IMG/VR virus record: IMGVR_UViG_3300049893_001465
Span: 1 to 34,742 of that record
Length of the DNA: 34,742 nt
Origin: a virus
Reading direction: 5' to 3' (one strand)
In this document: positions 1 through 7,288 of the stretch, one piece after another
Numbering within the stretch: the first letter of the stretch is position 1
How the letters are laid out: the number at the start of each line of letters is the position of its first letter
The notes under the pieces: model-generated
Databases searched by the model: none
Seen by the model: only the letters and a program-made list of their open reading frames with translations
What the model was told of the DNA's origin: nothing
Position numbers and translations under genes: made by a program

Positions 1-141
1 ATATATAATAATATAATATATAATAATAATATAATATATATAATACTATATATATCAATACACTAGCAAGCATCTGTAATAACTTGAAAACAAACCGATT
101 GCAAAATAATAAACTTATACCAAACTAAAAACCAAAGCGTT
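1..141. repeat. AT-rich simple repeat at left end and gene-free leader
   Basis: Bases 1-58 are almost pure A and T, built from short TAATA/ATATA units. Bases 1-26 are identical to the last 26 bases of the window, so the two ends probably join. Bases 59-141 are a leader before the first gene, and I see no Bacteroidota promoter match in it. Joined to the right end, the block would give a long easily melted stretch beside the iteron cluster at 34400-34700, as expected at a replication origin. That role is an inference. Confidence 0.7.
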
Positions 142-492
142 ATGAACATAGAAATAATTTACATAGTTTCGGAAACACCGAGCAGTTACATATTTGTTGC
201 ACGCCGTTGTATTATGTCCTATCTCGAAAAGCATGATTTAGGAAACCTTCAAAAGGTGCCCGTAAAGCTGTTTAAAAAAGCAAGTGATATTCCAACAGGT
301 GTTGGAGAAAAAAAATCGGCAGCGGTCTTATTTATTAGCGAAAAAGGAAAGCCAAGACCTTTGAAATATGTAAGAATTTTAGAACGGCAAGGAGGTGCAG
401 ATATTCTGCTGGCGAGCTTGTGGGTGCGAGCAACACCGATTGATTATAATATTATAAGCCAATCAATTACATTGAAGACAATGTTTGAATAA
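142..492 (+). CDS. hypothetical protein, first gene after the origin-like region
   Basis: A 116-residue soluble protein that I do not recognise. It starts at an ATG after an A-rich leader, with no strong Shine-Dalgarno sequence, as is usual for Bacteroidota. The middle is basic (KKASD, GEKKSA, SEKGKPRPLKY). There is no signal peptide, membrane segment or cysteine pair. It lies alone between the AT-rich end and a dyad promoter at 524-554, so it may be transcribed from the origin region. I could not find a clear promoter for it. Confidence 0.6.
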   Translation: MNIEIIYIVSETPSSYIFVARRCIMSYLEKHDLGNLQKVPVKLFKKASDIPTGVGEKKSAAVLFISEKGKPRPLKYVRILERQGGADILLASLWVRATPIDYNIISQSITLKTMFE

Positions 493-523
493 CAAAATAA
501 GTGTTAAAAAATATTAATATATT

Positions 524-554
524 ATGATAATATCAAAACTATTTTGTATTTTTG
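524..554 (+). promoter_or_regulatory. dyad promoter 1 (before 582)
   Basis: ATGATAATATCAA at 524-536 is a one-base variant of the dyad TTGATNNNATCAA. It is followed, with the fixed 20-base spacing counted from the G at 526, by TATTTTTG at 547-554, which fits the Bacteroidota -7 box TAnnTTTG. The bases after the -7 box (TTGCATAG) also follow the -7 boxes near 22828 and 32638. The overlap of dyad and -33 element suggests repression by a bound protein. Confidence 0.75.
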
Positions 555-581
555 TTGCATAGAAATTAATAACGAAAAACC

Positions 582-926
582 ATGAAAGATTTAAAATGTC
601 CTTATTGTGGTCATGAATTTGATATTGACCGATGCGACGGTGAAGGCTGTACAGAAGATGTATTAGAACAAAAACAATGTCCTAAGTGTGAGATGTTTTT
701 TGTATTCAATACAACTATAGTATTTATTCATGAAACGCATGAAGCAGCCTGTTTGAACGGCTCTCCACACAACTATGTTATTACAGCAACATACCCTAAA
801 GAATGTTCTAAAATGGTGTGTACAATGTGCGATGATACAAGAGAATTGACCGATGAAGAGCGCAAGGCGCATAATATCGGTAGTATTGAAGCTTATTTTG
901 ATTCACTTAAAACCAAAAAACCATGA
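582..926 (+). CDS. small zinc-ribbon protein
   Basis: A 114-residue protein with three cysteine pairs: CPYC at residues 6-9, CPKC near 33-36 and CTMC near 80-83, plus CDGEGC near 18-23. These are typical zinc-knuckle spacings, so it probably binds one or two zinc ions. The C-terminal part is acidic then lysine-rich. Small zinc-ribbon proteins like this are common in phage early regions and may bind nucleic acid or protein, but no specific role is visible. It is the first gene behind dyad promoter 1, and its stop overlaps the next start by four bases (ATGA), so the two are probably translationally coupled. Confidence 0.7.
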   Translation: MKDLKCPYCGHEFDIDRCDGEGCTEDVLEQKQCPKCEMFFVFNTTIVFIHETHEAACLNGSPHNYVITATYPKECSKMVCTMCDDTRELTDEERKAHNIGSIEAYFDSLKTKKP

Positions 927-1642
927 AAGAAAGAATAGTAAAAATTAAAGATAGTACAACGGGCGAAGTACATGAGTTTACAACTCCATTTTCTATTAAA
1001 GAAGATTTTTTTATTACTGCTTTTTTCAATACGCATTTCGAGACAGTAAGTATTTCGGGCGATGTTTGTCGGTTATTCAACTATAAAGATTTAGATAATA
1101 CTAATTTTCACTGTTTTAAATTTTTTAAAAAATCTACATTACCAGAATTTTACGAACTCAAAAGCAAAGCTTTAGGCTTTGATACTTCGCCCCAAGTTTC
1201 CGAGAGCGAGCCAGCTCAAGAAACTGCAAACAAACCTACTGTAGAAAAGAAAATTACTTTGAAGTTTTCTAATGGACAAACTCAAGAACTAACTACACCA
1301 TGTGCTTTTTATGACAATGAAAACTCAGAGCGTTGGTATTTTAAGTGCCTAGATACTCATTTTGAGCTTATACATCAAAAACATATAACTATAAATAGTT
1401 ATGATACGAATATTTTTCATGCGAGAGGAATAATAGAAGTAAAAGAATTTGAGCTAATAAAGAATAACATTGCAAACAACGCCAAAACAAGCGAGCCAGC
1501 TCAAGAAGTCGAAACAAGTAAAAAAACTGTTGAGGTGATAAAAAGGGTCTACAGTAATTTACATTCAGAGTTAAAGGCATCAGATAATTATGAAATAGGT
1601 GTATTGATGGGCAAGCTAGCAATATTGATTGGTAAGCTTTAA
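923..1642 (+). CDS. hypothetical protein with an internal domain duplication
   Basis: A 239-residue protein of unknown function built from two related segments. Residues about 4-70 and 109-180 align: each has a K-I-rich beta strand, a TTP motif (EFTTPFS, ELTTPCA), an aromatic core and a THFE motif (NTHFETV, DTHFELI). Each is followed by a linker with SEPAQE. The duplication shows in the DNA too: an 18-base identical stretch lies at 1205-1222 and 1490-1507. The repeats look like small beta-rich domains, possibly a ligand-binding fold. It overlaps the upstream zinc-ribbon gene by four bases. Confidence 0.65.
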   Translation: MKERIVKIKDSTTGEVHEFTTPFSIKEDFFITAFFNTHFETVSISGDVCRLFNYKDLDNTNFHCFKFFKKSTLPEFYELKSKALGFDTSPQVSESEPAQETANKPTVEKKITLKFSNGQTQELTTPCAFYDNENSERWYFKCLDTHFELIHQKHITINSYDTNIFHARGIIEVKEFELIKNNIANNAKTSEPAQEVETSKKTVEVIKRVYSNLHSELKASDNYEIGVLMGKLAILIGKL

Positions 1643-1686
1643 TAAGATCAATGCTTATTTAAATAAATAGTCAAAAATTTAAATAA

Positions 1687-1756
1687 CAAAAAAGGGGCTT
1701 AACGCCCCTAATCCAGCAGCCCTACAACCGCCCACCTCCTTAATTCAGGATTGGGA
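1687..1756. other. GC-rich structured element with minus-strand terminator shape
   Basis: AGGGGC (1693-1698) and GCCCCT (1704-1709) form a hairpin. Read on the minus strand it is followed by a T-run, which is the shape of a Rho-independent terminator for leftward transcripts. Read on the plus strand, CCTAATCC (1707-1714) can instead pair with GGATTGGG (1748-1755), an 8-bp stem with one G-U pair. The two stems share three bases, so they exclude each other. The block is much richer in G+C than its surroundings and holds no ORF. It could be a minus-strand small RNA, a switchable leader, or a relic. Confidence 0.5.
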
Positions 1757-1811
1757 CCAAGATAATAAAAAAAAATGGAAACCAAAAATCCTTAAAAAAC
1801 GTTAAAACATT

Positions 1812-1842
1812 GTGATAATATCAAAAATTATTATTACATTTG
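1812..1842 (+). promoter_or_regulatory. dyad promoter 2 (recombination operon)
   Basis: GTGATAATATCAA at 1812-1824 is a dyad with one change in the outer base. TACATTTG at 1835-1842 is a consensus -7 box, 20 bases after the G at 1814. The longer reading of the downstream gene from TTG 1840 would start inside this -7 box, which supports ATG 1867 as the true start. Confidence 0.8.
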
Positions 1843-1866
1843 TGTATTAATTTAAAGCCAAAAATC

Positions 1867-2715
1867 ATGAGTGAAATTAAAATTCAACCAATCGAAACCA
1901 GCGAAGTGCCAGCGTTAAAAATTGGAGGTGAATACGCTGTAATGGTGGCCACCGCAAAGCAATACCCACGCCCGCAAGGTTGGCAGAATCAAATAATTGA
2001 TTATCTTACTTCGAATGAAGATCGTGCTCTTGAGTGCTTATATGCCAAGCCAAAGAGTGACGGCAGTTACACGAGGGAGCAACTCAAACAATTTAGCCAG
2101 CTGTCTAAAACAGAGGTCAAAACAAGAAAGTTAATCGTTGGTGCATCAGCTTTTTTTGCTCGAAATATTGCATCGGTTTGCGATCATCTGTTAGTCGAAA
2201 GCATTATTTTAGAAGAGAATGAAAAAAACGTAAAGGCTCAGGCGAGGGCGTGGGATATGCAAACAAATAAGATTTCCATAAAACAATGGACTGAAAATAT
2301 TTGGGGGCAAGCTGGGCGCTACAGTCAAAGTCAAATCGAGACCATAAAGCAAAGCGCACAAATGAAAGCATACCGCAGCGTAGTGATGGACATTATACCG
2401 CAATACATTTGGGAGCCTGTTTTGGACGCTGTTAAAAAATACCTTGCACCCGCACCAGTTGTAACAAACAACAAAGTAGACTATTCCAAAGATAAGTTCG
2501 TTTCCAATGCAATAAATTTTATCAAAGAAGCTGGAGGCACTGAATTGAATATACTTAATTATCTCGAAATTGATACACTTGAAAGCATGACATCGGAGCA
2601 GGCTCTATCACTTCGCACCATGGCAAGGCAAATTCACAACAAAGAAATCACGGTTGCTCAGGCGTTCGGAACTGAAAAACCAGCGGTTACAATTACACCG
2701 AAAAGAAATAATTAG
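1867..2715 (+). CDS. putative single-strand DNA annealing / recombination protein
   Basis: A 282-residue protein from ATG 1867. Its centre has the pattern K-AQARAWDMQTNK...W...GRYSQSQIETIKQSAQMKAYRSVVMDIIP. This resembles phage recombination proteins that carry a conserved 'ARA.D..T' strand followed by a helix in which many side-chain positions are shared. Such proteins pair with a 5'-3' exonuclease in Red-like systems, and a YqaJ exonuclease indeed lies two genes downstream. The first part is glutamine- and lysine-rich and could contact DNA. The assignment to the annealing class (RecT/Redbeta-like in role) rests on family resemblance and context. I cannot place it in an exact family. Confidence 0.55.
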   Translation: MSEIKIQPIETSEVPALKIGGEYAVMVATAKQYPRPQGWQNQIIDYLTSNEDRALECLYAKPKSDGSYTREQLKQFSQLSKTEVKTRKLIVGASAFFARNIASVCDHLLVESIILEENEKNVKAQARAWDMQTNKISIKQWTENIWGQAGRYSQSQIETIKQSAQMKAYRSVVMDIIPQYIWEPVLDAVKKYLAPAPVVTNNKVDYSKDKFVSNAINFIKEAGGTELNILNYLEIDTLESMTSEQALSLRTMARQIHNKEITVAQAFGTEKPAVTITPKRNN

Positions 2716-2734
2716 TTAAAAAAACTAAAAACAT

Positions 2735-2765
2735 TTGATTATATCAAAACCTTTTTGTAATATTG
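2735..2765 (+). promoter_or_regulatory. dyad promoter 3 (clamp-like/exonuclease operon)
   Basis: TTGATTATATCAA (2735-2747) has perfect TTGAT/ATCAA arms. It is followed 20 bases after its TTG by TAATATTG (2758-2765), a -7 box with one mismatch to TAnnTTTG. An ORF could open at TTG 2735 but would lie within the promoter, so the gene start is placed at ATG 2789. Confidence 0.75.
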
Positions 2766-2788
2766 TACAGATTTTAAAACCAAAGAAT

Positions 2789-3322
2789 ATGAACAAATAC
2801 GATTATTTAATTAAGCATTTTAACAATGCGAAGGCTCCATATGGTGAGCAGTATGTTGCCAGCCCCTTCAAACAAGGGCAATATGTTTATGCTACCGATG
2901 CAAAAATCTTAATTATTATTCCAGTGGGGCTGCTTACCCTTTCTTATCCAGAAAGTAAAGAGGCTGATATTAAGGTGCCTAATTTTGAAAAATTTCATTT
3001 AGAATTTACTCAAAAAATGACATCAATAACTATGCTTGGCCTTGAGACATTGTTTGCGAAATTGCCGAATATGATAGTAGAACACAAGGTCAAGAACAAC
3101 TCAACTTTTTACAAAAAAAAGTTTGAAGGAGAAATTTCTGAAAAAACATCGTACGTAGAATTAAATGGAATGTTTTTTAATCCTTGCTATATCGACCTAG
3201 TTTTGCAAGCCATGTTAATAACTGGGGAGAATGAAATCACAATAAAATCAGGTGGCGAAAGACTCCCCATTATTTTTGTTTTTAATCGTATTGAAATCTC
3301 ATTAATGCCTGTGATGCTATGA
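2789..3322 (+). CDS. small protein with sliding-clamp-like C-terminus
   Basis: A 177-residue protein. Residues about 32-43 read YVYATDAKILII, like the 'ATDGHRL' strand of bacterial beta clamps. The C-terminus reads FFNPCYIDLVL ... PIIFVFNRIEISLMPVML, which parallels the last beta-clamp segment ('F.P.YL..aL' and the terminal 'LIMPVRL'). At about 177 residues it is half the usual clamp length (about 370), so it could be a reduced clamp or a protein that mimics one. It sits between the annealing protein and the exonuclease and overlaps the exonuclease start by four bases (ATGA). The function is inferred from short motif resemblance only. Confidence 0.45.
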   Translation: MNKYDYLIKHFNNAKAPYGEQYVASPFKQGQYVYATDAKILIIIPVGLLTLSYPESKEADIKVPNFEKFHLEFTQKMTSITMLGLETLFAKLPNMIVEHKVKNNSTFYKKKFEGEISEKTSYVELNGMFFNPCYIDLVLQAMLITGENEITIKSGGERLPIIFVFNRIEISLMPVML

Positions 3323-3993
3323 TACCAACCAATCTAATCAGTGGCACTCAAGAATGGCTATTAGCTCGAGCACGTTGCATTACAGCCAGCGAAGACGCTG
3401 CAAAGCTGTGCGCACCCAAAGGAATTGGCAAAGCTGGTCAAGATGTAATAAACTCGGTCGTAGCTCACCACTTTGTTGACCATGTAGAGCCAAGTTATAC
3501 AAGCTTTGCAATGCAAAGGGGTATTGAATTGCAAACCGTTGCAGAGGGCTTCTTAATGCAATCTTTCCCAAATCATGTAAAAAAAAAGCTCGACTTTGCT
3601 TATTTAGATAGTACTAAGTTAGTGGGTTGTTCTTTTGATTTGTTTTTGGATCCAATTGTTTCAACCGAAAAATATATTCATATTGAAATAAAATGCCCCG
3701 AAAGTGTTTTGAATCACTACGAATTTCTTGAAATGAAAAGCGCAGCCGATTTGAAGGAAGTAAATTCAAAGTACTATTGGCAATGCTTACATCAAATTCA
3801 TGTAATTGAAACAGATAATACTGAATTTTACTTTTCAAGTTTCCATCCTAATTTCAAAGAAGGTAATCAATTGACTTTGTTAAAATTAGATTTTTCTGAT
3901 CCTTTTGTCGAATCTGATTTATTAATCCTTTCACAACGATTAAAAATGGCTGGTGATATAATTGCGCAAAAACTTAAAGCACATGAATTATAA
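3319..3993 (+). CDS. YqaJ/lambda-type 5'-3' exonuclease
   Basis: A 224-residue nuclease of the YqaJ viral recombinase family (PD-(D/E)XK fold). The family hallmarks are in order: GTQEWLLARARCITASE at residues 9-25, the RGIELQ helix at 67-72, VGCSFD with catalytic D107, HIEIKCPE with E123 and K125, and KYYWQCLHQIHV with Q155. These enzymes degrade the 5' strand of duplex DNA ends, leaving single strands for an annealing partner, here probably the product of 1867-2715. Its start overlaps the clamp-like gene (ATGA) and its end overlaps the next gene by 11 bases. Complete by motif content and length. Confidence 0.88.
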   Translation: MIPTNLISGTQEWLLARARCITASEDAAKLCAPKGIGKAGQDVINSVVAHHFVDHVEPSYTSFAMQRGIELQTVAEGFLMQSFPNHVKKKLDFAYLDSTKLVGCSFDLFLDPIVSTEKYIHIEIKCPESVLNHYEFLEMKSAADLKEVNSKYYWQCLHQIHVIETDNTEFYFSSFHPNFKEGNQLTLLKLDFSDPFVESDLLILSQRLKMAGDIIAQKLKAHEL

Positions 3994-4273
3994 AATTGGC
4001 GACATAATAGATCTGAGCATTTTTCCAGACTTTTGCTGTGATCAATGCATGGAGATAACATGGAATAGAGCAGACTGCCCTATCTGTGAAAAGCAAGAAG
4101 ACTTAGATCAATCGGTTGATTTGAACGAATTTGAAATAAAAAAAGTTTCTTGTAGGCGCTGCAACTCAGAATTTGAACTTCAAAAAACAGATGACAACGA
4201 AAGTTGGTATGGTTATGAAACGATGGTAAAGATAATAAAAATCGGTAAATCGAATGAAATTGATAACAATTAA
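3983..4273 (+). CDS. small zinc-ribbon protein
   Basis: A 96-residue protein with CDQC (residues 17-20), CPIC (about 30-33) and CRRC (about 54-57) motifs separated by acidic stretches. It probably binds zinc. I placed the start at ATG 3983 rather than the TTG 21 bases upstream, because ATG is far more likely. It overlaps the exonuclease gene end by 11 bases and the next gene by 20, so it belongs to the same operon. Its role is unknown. Confidence 0.65.
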   Translation: MNYKIGDIIDLSIFPDFCCDQCMEITWNRADCPICEKQEDLDQSVDLNEFEIKKVSCRRCNSEFELQKTDDNESWYGYETMVKIIKIGKSNEIDNN

Positions 4274-4445
4274 ATGCAAGTGTGGGAGCTTAATAGATTT
4301 TGCTTCGCTACACATGGCATTAACCTCGACGATTTGGCAGAAAAGAATTTTTCAGGCCATGACAAACGGCCACGATATTAATTTGGTGCCAAATCAAAAA
4401 TTAACAATTGAATTTTGTAAATGTAAAAAAAACCAAAAATTATGA
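4254..4445 (+). CDS. small cysteine-pair protein
   Basis: A 63-residue protein with a CKCG motif near the N-terminus (residues 8-11) and CKCKK near the C-terminus (55-59), which could together hold one zinc ion. It is otherwise unrecognised. It overlaps the preceding gene by 20 bases in another frame and shares ATGA with the following membrane-protein gene. The tight overlaps on both sides support it as a real gene in a coupled operon. Confidence 0.55.
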   Translation: MKLITIKCKCGSLIDFASLHMALTSTIWQKRIFQAMTNGHDINLVPNQKLTIEFCKCKKNQKL

Positions 4446-4582
4446 TTATTGATTTTATAGGTATCGGAATAAGCATTATATGTTTATTTTTCTGGTTTTA
4501 TTTGGGGCGCAGGGCGATTAAAATAGTCAAAGGCGAAATTAAACCAACTCAGGAAACTAAAACAAAAGTAGAAACTAATTAA
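4442..4582 (+). CDS. 46-residue single-span membrane protein
   Basis: A short gene reading MIIDFIGIGISIICLFFWFY, one hydrophobic helix, followed by a basic stretch (LGRRAIKIVK) and a polar tail rich in K, T and E. The basic residues after the helix predict a cytoplasmic C-terminus. It begins inside the stop of the previous gene (ATGA), which supports translation. Possible roles include membrane anchoring or interference with host functions, but nothing specific can be read. Confidence 0.5.
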   Translation: MIIDFIGIGISIICLFFWFYLGRRAIKIVKGEIKPTQETKTKVETN

Positions 4583-4588
4583 AAGAGT

Positions 4589-4619
4589 TTCATAATATCA
4601 AAAAGTTTTCATATATTTG
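4589..4619 (+). promoter_or_regulatory. dyad promoter 4 (terminase operon)
   Basis: TTCATAATATCAA at 4589-4601 has one changed arm base (C for G). The -7 box TATATTTG lies at 4612-4619, keeping the same 20-base spacing. No terminator is visible between the upstream operon and this promoter. The predicted start of transcription is only about 16-18 bases before the TTG start of the terminase small subunit. Confidence 0.75.
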
Positions 4620-4641
4620 TATATTTTGAAAACTTTTTTAT

Positions 4642-5064
4642 TTGGATATTCAGATACATAAGAAAAAAAACAGTCGCAAACGTAGGGTATTTCGTGAAGC
4701 GATTGAAATCGGCAGGCGTGGGGAAGTCGTAAGTGTAAACGACTTAGCCCCTCGCCTTGTCGAGCTTAACACAGTCAAGTCAATAAGTGATTTTTATAAA
4801 TACTTTCCTGTAGGTTCCAAACTATTCGACAAGATTAAAAACGCTGTCGAGGTTGGCAAATCATGTATAAGACTGCAAATAAAGGCGATGATGATGGAGC
4901 GTGGTAGTACCGCTGACCTTCAATTTATTTACAAGATGTACGCTACAGAGCGTGAAGCCCAAGCAATTCAAAGATTCTCAGCATCGGCTGGCGCACGCAA
5001 GGATAAAATTAAGGCTCCAGAAAATCCCCCCATGATAGTGATTAACAATGAGCCAACAAATTAA
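4642..5064 (+). CDS. terS: probable terminase small subunit
   Basis: A 140-residue protein directly before the terminase large subunit and overlapping it by 17 bases, the usual place for terS. The N-terminus is very basic (KKKNSRKRR), as expected for DNA recognition. It is followed by predicted helices, including a segment (residues about 50-100) that could form the helix-turn-helix plus oligomerisation core, and a proline-rich C-terminal tail (APENPPMIV) that may contact TerL. No ATG is available near the 5' end. The best start is TTG 4642, about 22 bases after the -7 box. Function is assigned mainly by position, size and charge. Confidence 0.6.
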   Translation: MDIQIHKKKNSRKRRVFREAIEIGRRGEVVSVNDLAPRLVELNTVKSISDFYKYFPVGSKLFDKIKNAVEVGKSCIRLQIKAMMMERGSTADLQFIYKMYATEREAQAIQRFSASAGARKDKIKAPENPPMIVINNEPTN

Positions 5065-6313
5065 AATACTGCCTAAGTTTCAACCGCTTTTGGATGACTT
5101 GCAAGATGTACGCTTTTATGTCTGCACTTCGGGGAGGCATGGTTTTAAGTCGTTTCATATTTCTTTGATAACATTCTTATTAGTAAATAATCACAAACAT
5201 AGAGTATTTTATACTCGCTACACTTACCAGAGTGCTAAAAATACCATTATATCCGAAGTCCAAGAAAAGATAAATTTATTACAACTATCAGAATATTATC
5301 ATACTACGCAAAATGAAATAAGTGAAGTAGACCAAATTTACAAAAAGCGTAGTCGGAATAATAAGAATGAAAAGCAAAGAAAAATAACTTTTGGGGGCAT
5401 AAAAACAAGTTCGGGAAACCAAACTGCCAAACTAAAAGGCTTAAAAGACTATTCAATTTTTGTGCTCGACGAGGCTCAGGAATGCACGGAGGAATCTGAA
5501 TTTGATAGTTTGCAGCTCTCTATTCGTGCGAACGATGTAAATAATAAAATCATTTTGCTTTTAAATCCAACTGACAAAACGCATTGGATTTATAAAAGAT
5601 TTTTTGAAAATTCTGGAGTGAACGAGGGCTTTAATGGCATTGTAAATAATACTTGCTACATTAATACTTCTTATCTCGATGCGTTGGAGTGGGTCAACCC
5701 TCAAATTCTTTATGAAATAAATCATTTAAAGGAAACCAATCCAGAAAAATATAATCATTTAATCCTTGGCCATTGGCTCGACAAAATAAAAGATAGATGT
5801 ATAGAACGCTGGCGGTACGGCAAATTTGATGAATCCTTGCCGTGGTTTTACGGAATGGATTTCGGTGACTTTCCCGATCCTGATGTTCTTATTAAAGTAG
5901 CTGTAGACAAAGTAAACAAAAAAATCTATTGTCATGAAATGTACGAAATGAACGAGGCCGATCATGATACTTGTATAAATAAAGTACTAAGCTTTACACG
6001 CAGAGCCATTATAGCAGACAAACAGGAACGTAGACTTTTGCGAAGTATGAGATCGGCTGGCCTGAATGTGATTGATTGTATCAAATACCCTAACAGTGTA
6101 GAGGATGGCGTAAAATTGTTAAATGAATATGAACTAATCGTAACATATGAAAGTACAAAGTTAGGCAATGAGTGTAATATGTATCATAGAAAAAACGGCA
6201 TAATAGTAGACAGTTACAATCACAGGATTGATGCAATAAGATACGTAGTACATTATTTACATACTGATAATATTAAACACAAAACGAAAGTAGTAGGTAT
6301 TCGAACTATATGA
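5048..6313 (+). CDS. terL: terminase large subunit (ATPase and nuclease)
   Basis: A 421-residue packaging motor. The ATPase half shows a Walker A-like loop GRHGFKS (residues 29-35), a Walker B strand IFVLDEA with D141 and E142, and the following LLNPTD coupling motif (171-176). The C-terminal half is an RNase H-like nuclease: YGMDFGD with D271, IIADKQ with D324 and HRIDAIRY with D395, as in the Terminase_3 family. It translocates DNA into the prohead and cuts the concatemer. The Walker A loop is unusual (H and F where G and S are common) but keeps G, K and S. It overlaps terS by 17 bases and the next gene by 4. Confidence 0.92.
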   Translation: MSQQIKILPKFQPLLDDLQDVRFYVCTSGRHGFKSFHISLITFLLVNNHKHRVFYTRYTYQSAKNTIISEVQEKINLLQLSEYYHTTQNEISEVDQIYKKRSRNNKNEKQRKITFGGIKTSSGNQTAKLKGLKDYSIFVLDEAQECTEESEFDSLQLSIRANDVNNKIILLLNPTDKTHWIYKRFFENSGVNEGFNGIVNNTCYINTSYLDALEWVNPQILYEINHLKETNPEKYNHLILGHWLDKIKDRCIERWRYGKFDESLPWFYGMDFGDFPDPDVLIKVAVDKVNKKIYCHEMYEMNEADHDTCINKVLSFTRRAIIADKQERRLLRSMRSAGLNVIDCIKYPNSVEDGVKLLNEYELIVTYESTKLGNECNMYHRKNGIIVDSYNHRIDAIRYVVHYLHTDNIKHKTKVVGIRTI

Positions 6314-6873
6314 AACTAAAAGCAATTACATACAAAGAATATAAAGAGCTGCCTGTCGAGTTACAAGGTGCGTATAATTTTGCATTCCATTATTCCCATG
6401 AGTGTGAAGCAAAAGACACAATAAATTTTGGCAAGCTACACAAAAAAACATTTGGCGAAGTAAAAGACATTCAGGAAACAATTAGAAATTCAGATGCTAC
6501 AAAAAATGATTTATTTGAAACAATATATTGTTTCTTTGAAAAATATTTTGTAACTTTGAACGTATTTGATTATTGTGCATTTTTTTATTACATTGTTCAA
6601 GAAGTTGAAAGTATATGCAAGATTGAAAGTGTAGCACTTAATGTAGAACTTGACCAAGTAAGTACAGAAGCAGGTGTCGAAGTATTTGAAAAGTTTGGGG
6701 CGTTACTTCAAATCGACAAACTAGCTGGAGGCGATGTAACAAAGTACGATACAATTAGAAGTATGCCTTACGAATATTGTTTGACAAAACTTGCTCTAAA
6801 TGCTACAGAATACAATTACAATAAAAGACGTAACGAAATAATCGCTGCCAATGCCAAGCTTCGACATAATTAG
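6310..6873 (+). CDS. hypothetical protein after terminase
   Basis: A 187-residue, largely helical and acidic protein that I do not recognise. The middle is rich in aromatic residues (YCFFEKYFVTLNVFDYCAFF). It overlaps terL by four bases (ATGA) and the next gene by 23, so it belongs to the packaging/neck operon. Its position suggests a structural or assembly role in the neck or tail, but no motif proves it. Confidence 0.6.
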   Translation: MKLKAITYKEYKELPVELQGAYNFAFHYSHECEAKDTINFGKLHKKTFGEVKDIQETIRNSDATKNDLFETIYCFFEKYFVTLNVFDYCAFFYYIVQEVESICKIESVALNVELDQVSTEAGVEVFEKFGALLQIDKLAGGDVTKYDTIRSMPYEYCLTKLALNATEYNYNKRRNEIIAANAKLRHN

Positions 6874-7288
6874 CAAACTAAACGCCTACTGCATTGCAAA
6901 CAATATTATGTTTGTTTACGGTGATTATTACTATGCTAGTGCAGAAGTTCGCCACGGTTTGCCCGTGGATAAATTAGTTTTGTTGTGCAATTTAGTTCCA
7001 ACTCCAATTTTCGCAGACCAATCGGCAGCCATGCAAAGTGTTATATATAAGGGTGATTTGCTGCTTGGGCGCAAAGCTGAAAGCATCGGAACAAAGTCGA
7101 CTTTAGATGAAACGATGATGCAAAAATATACAAATAGGTTACTAGATTTGTGGCAGTTGTGGCAGGGTCATATTTCTGGATTCATGTGCGCAAATGGGTA
7201 CATTTGCAAAGGAACCGAAGGAAAAGTTTTAATTAATTTCTTGAGTGAAAATATTGATTATGTAGGTTGTGAGCTAACTATAGAATAA
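6851..7288 (+). CDS. probable tail/neck completion protein
   Basis: A 145-residue protein of mixed alpha/beta character. The segment LLGRKAES..TKSTLDETMMQKYTNRL resembles small proteins found in tail modules of Bacteroidota phages, just before an HK97-gp10-like gene as here. It is immediately followed by the next start (TAA then ATG). A tail terminator or head-tail joining role fits the context. The call is by position and general resemblance only. Confidence 0.45.
   Translation: MPSFDIISKLNAYCIANNIMFVYGDYYYASAEVRHGLPVDKLVLLCNLVPTPIFADQSAAMQSVIYKGDLLLGRKAESIGTKSTLDETMMQKYTNRLLDLWQLWQGHISGFMCANGYICKGTEGKVLINFLSENIDYVGCELTIE

Noticed and set aside
663-872. Minus-strand ORF opposite the zinc-ribbon gene, and many other minus-strand ORFs across the window
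   Set aside because: All overlap convincing plus-strand genes, carry cysteine/leucine-rich shadow compositions, and lack promoters or conserved motifs.
1840-1866. Longer start (TTG 1840) for the annealing protein
   Set aside because: It lies within the -7 box of dyad promoter 2, so it would not be transcribed. The same reasoning removes TTG starts at 2735 and 25076.
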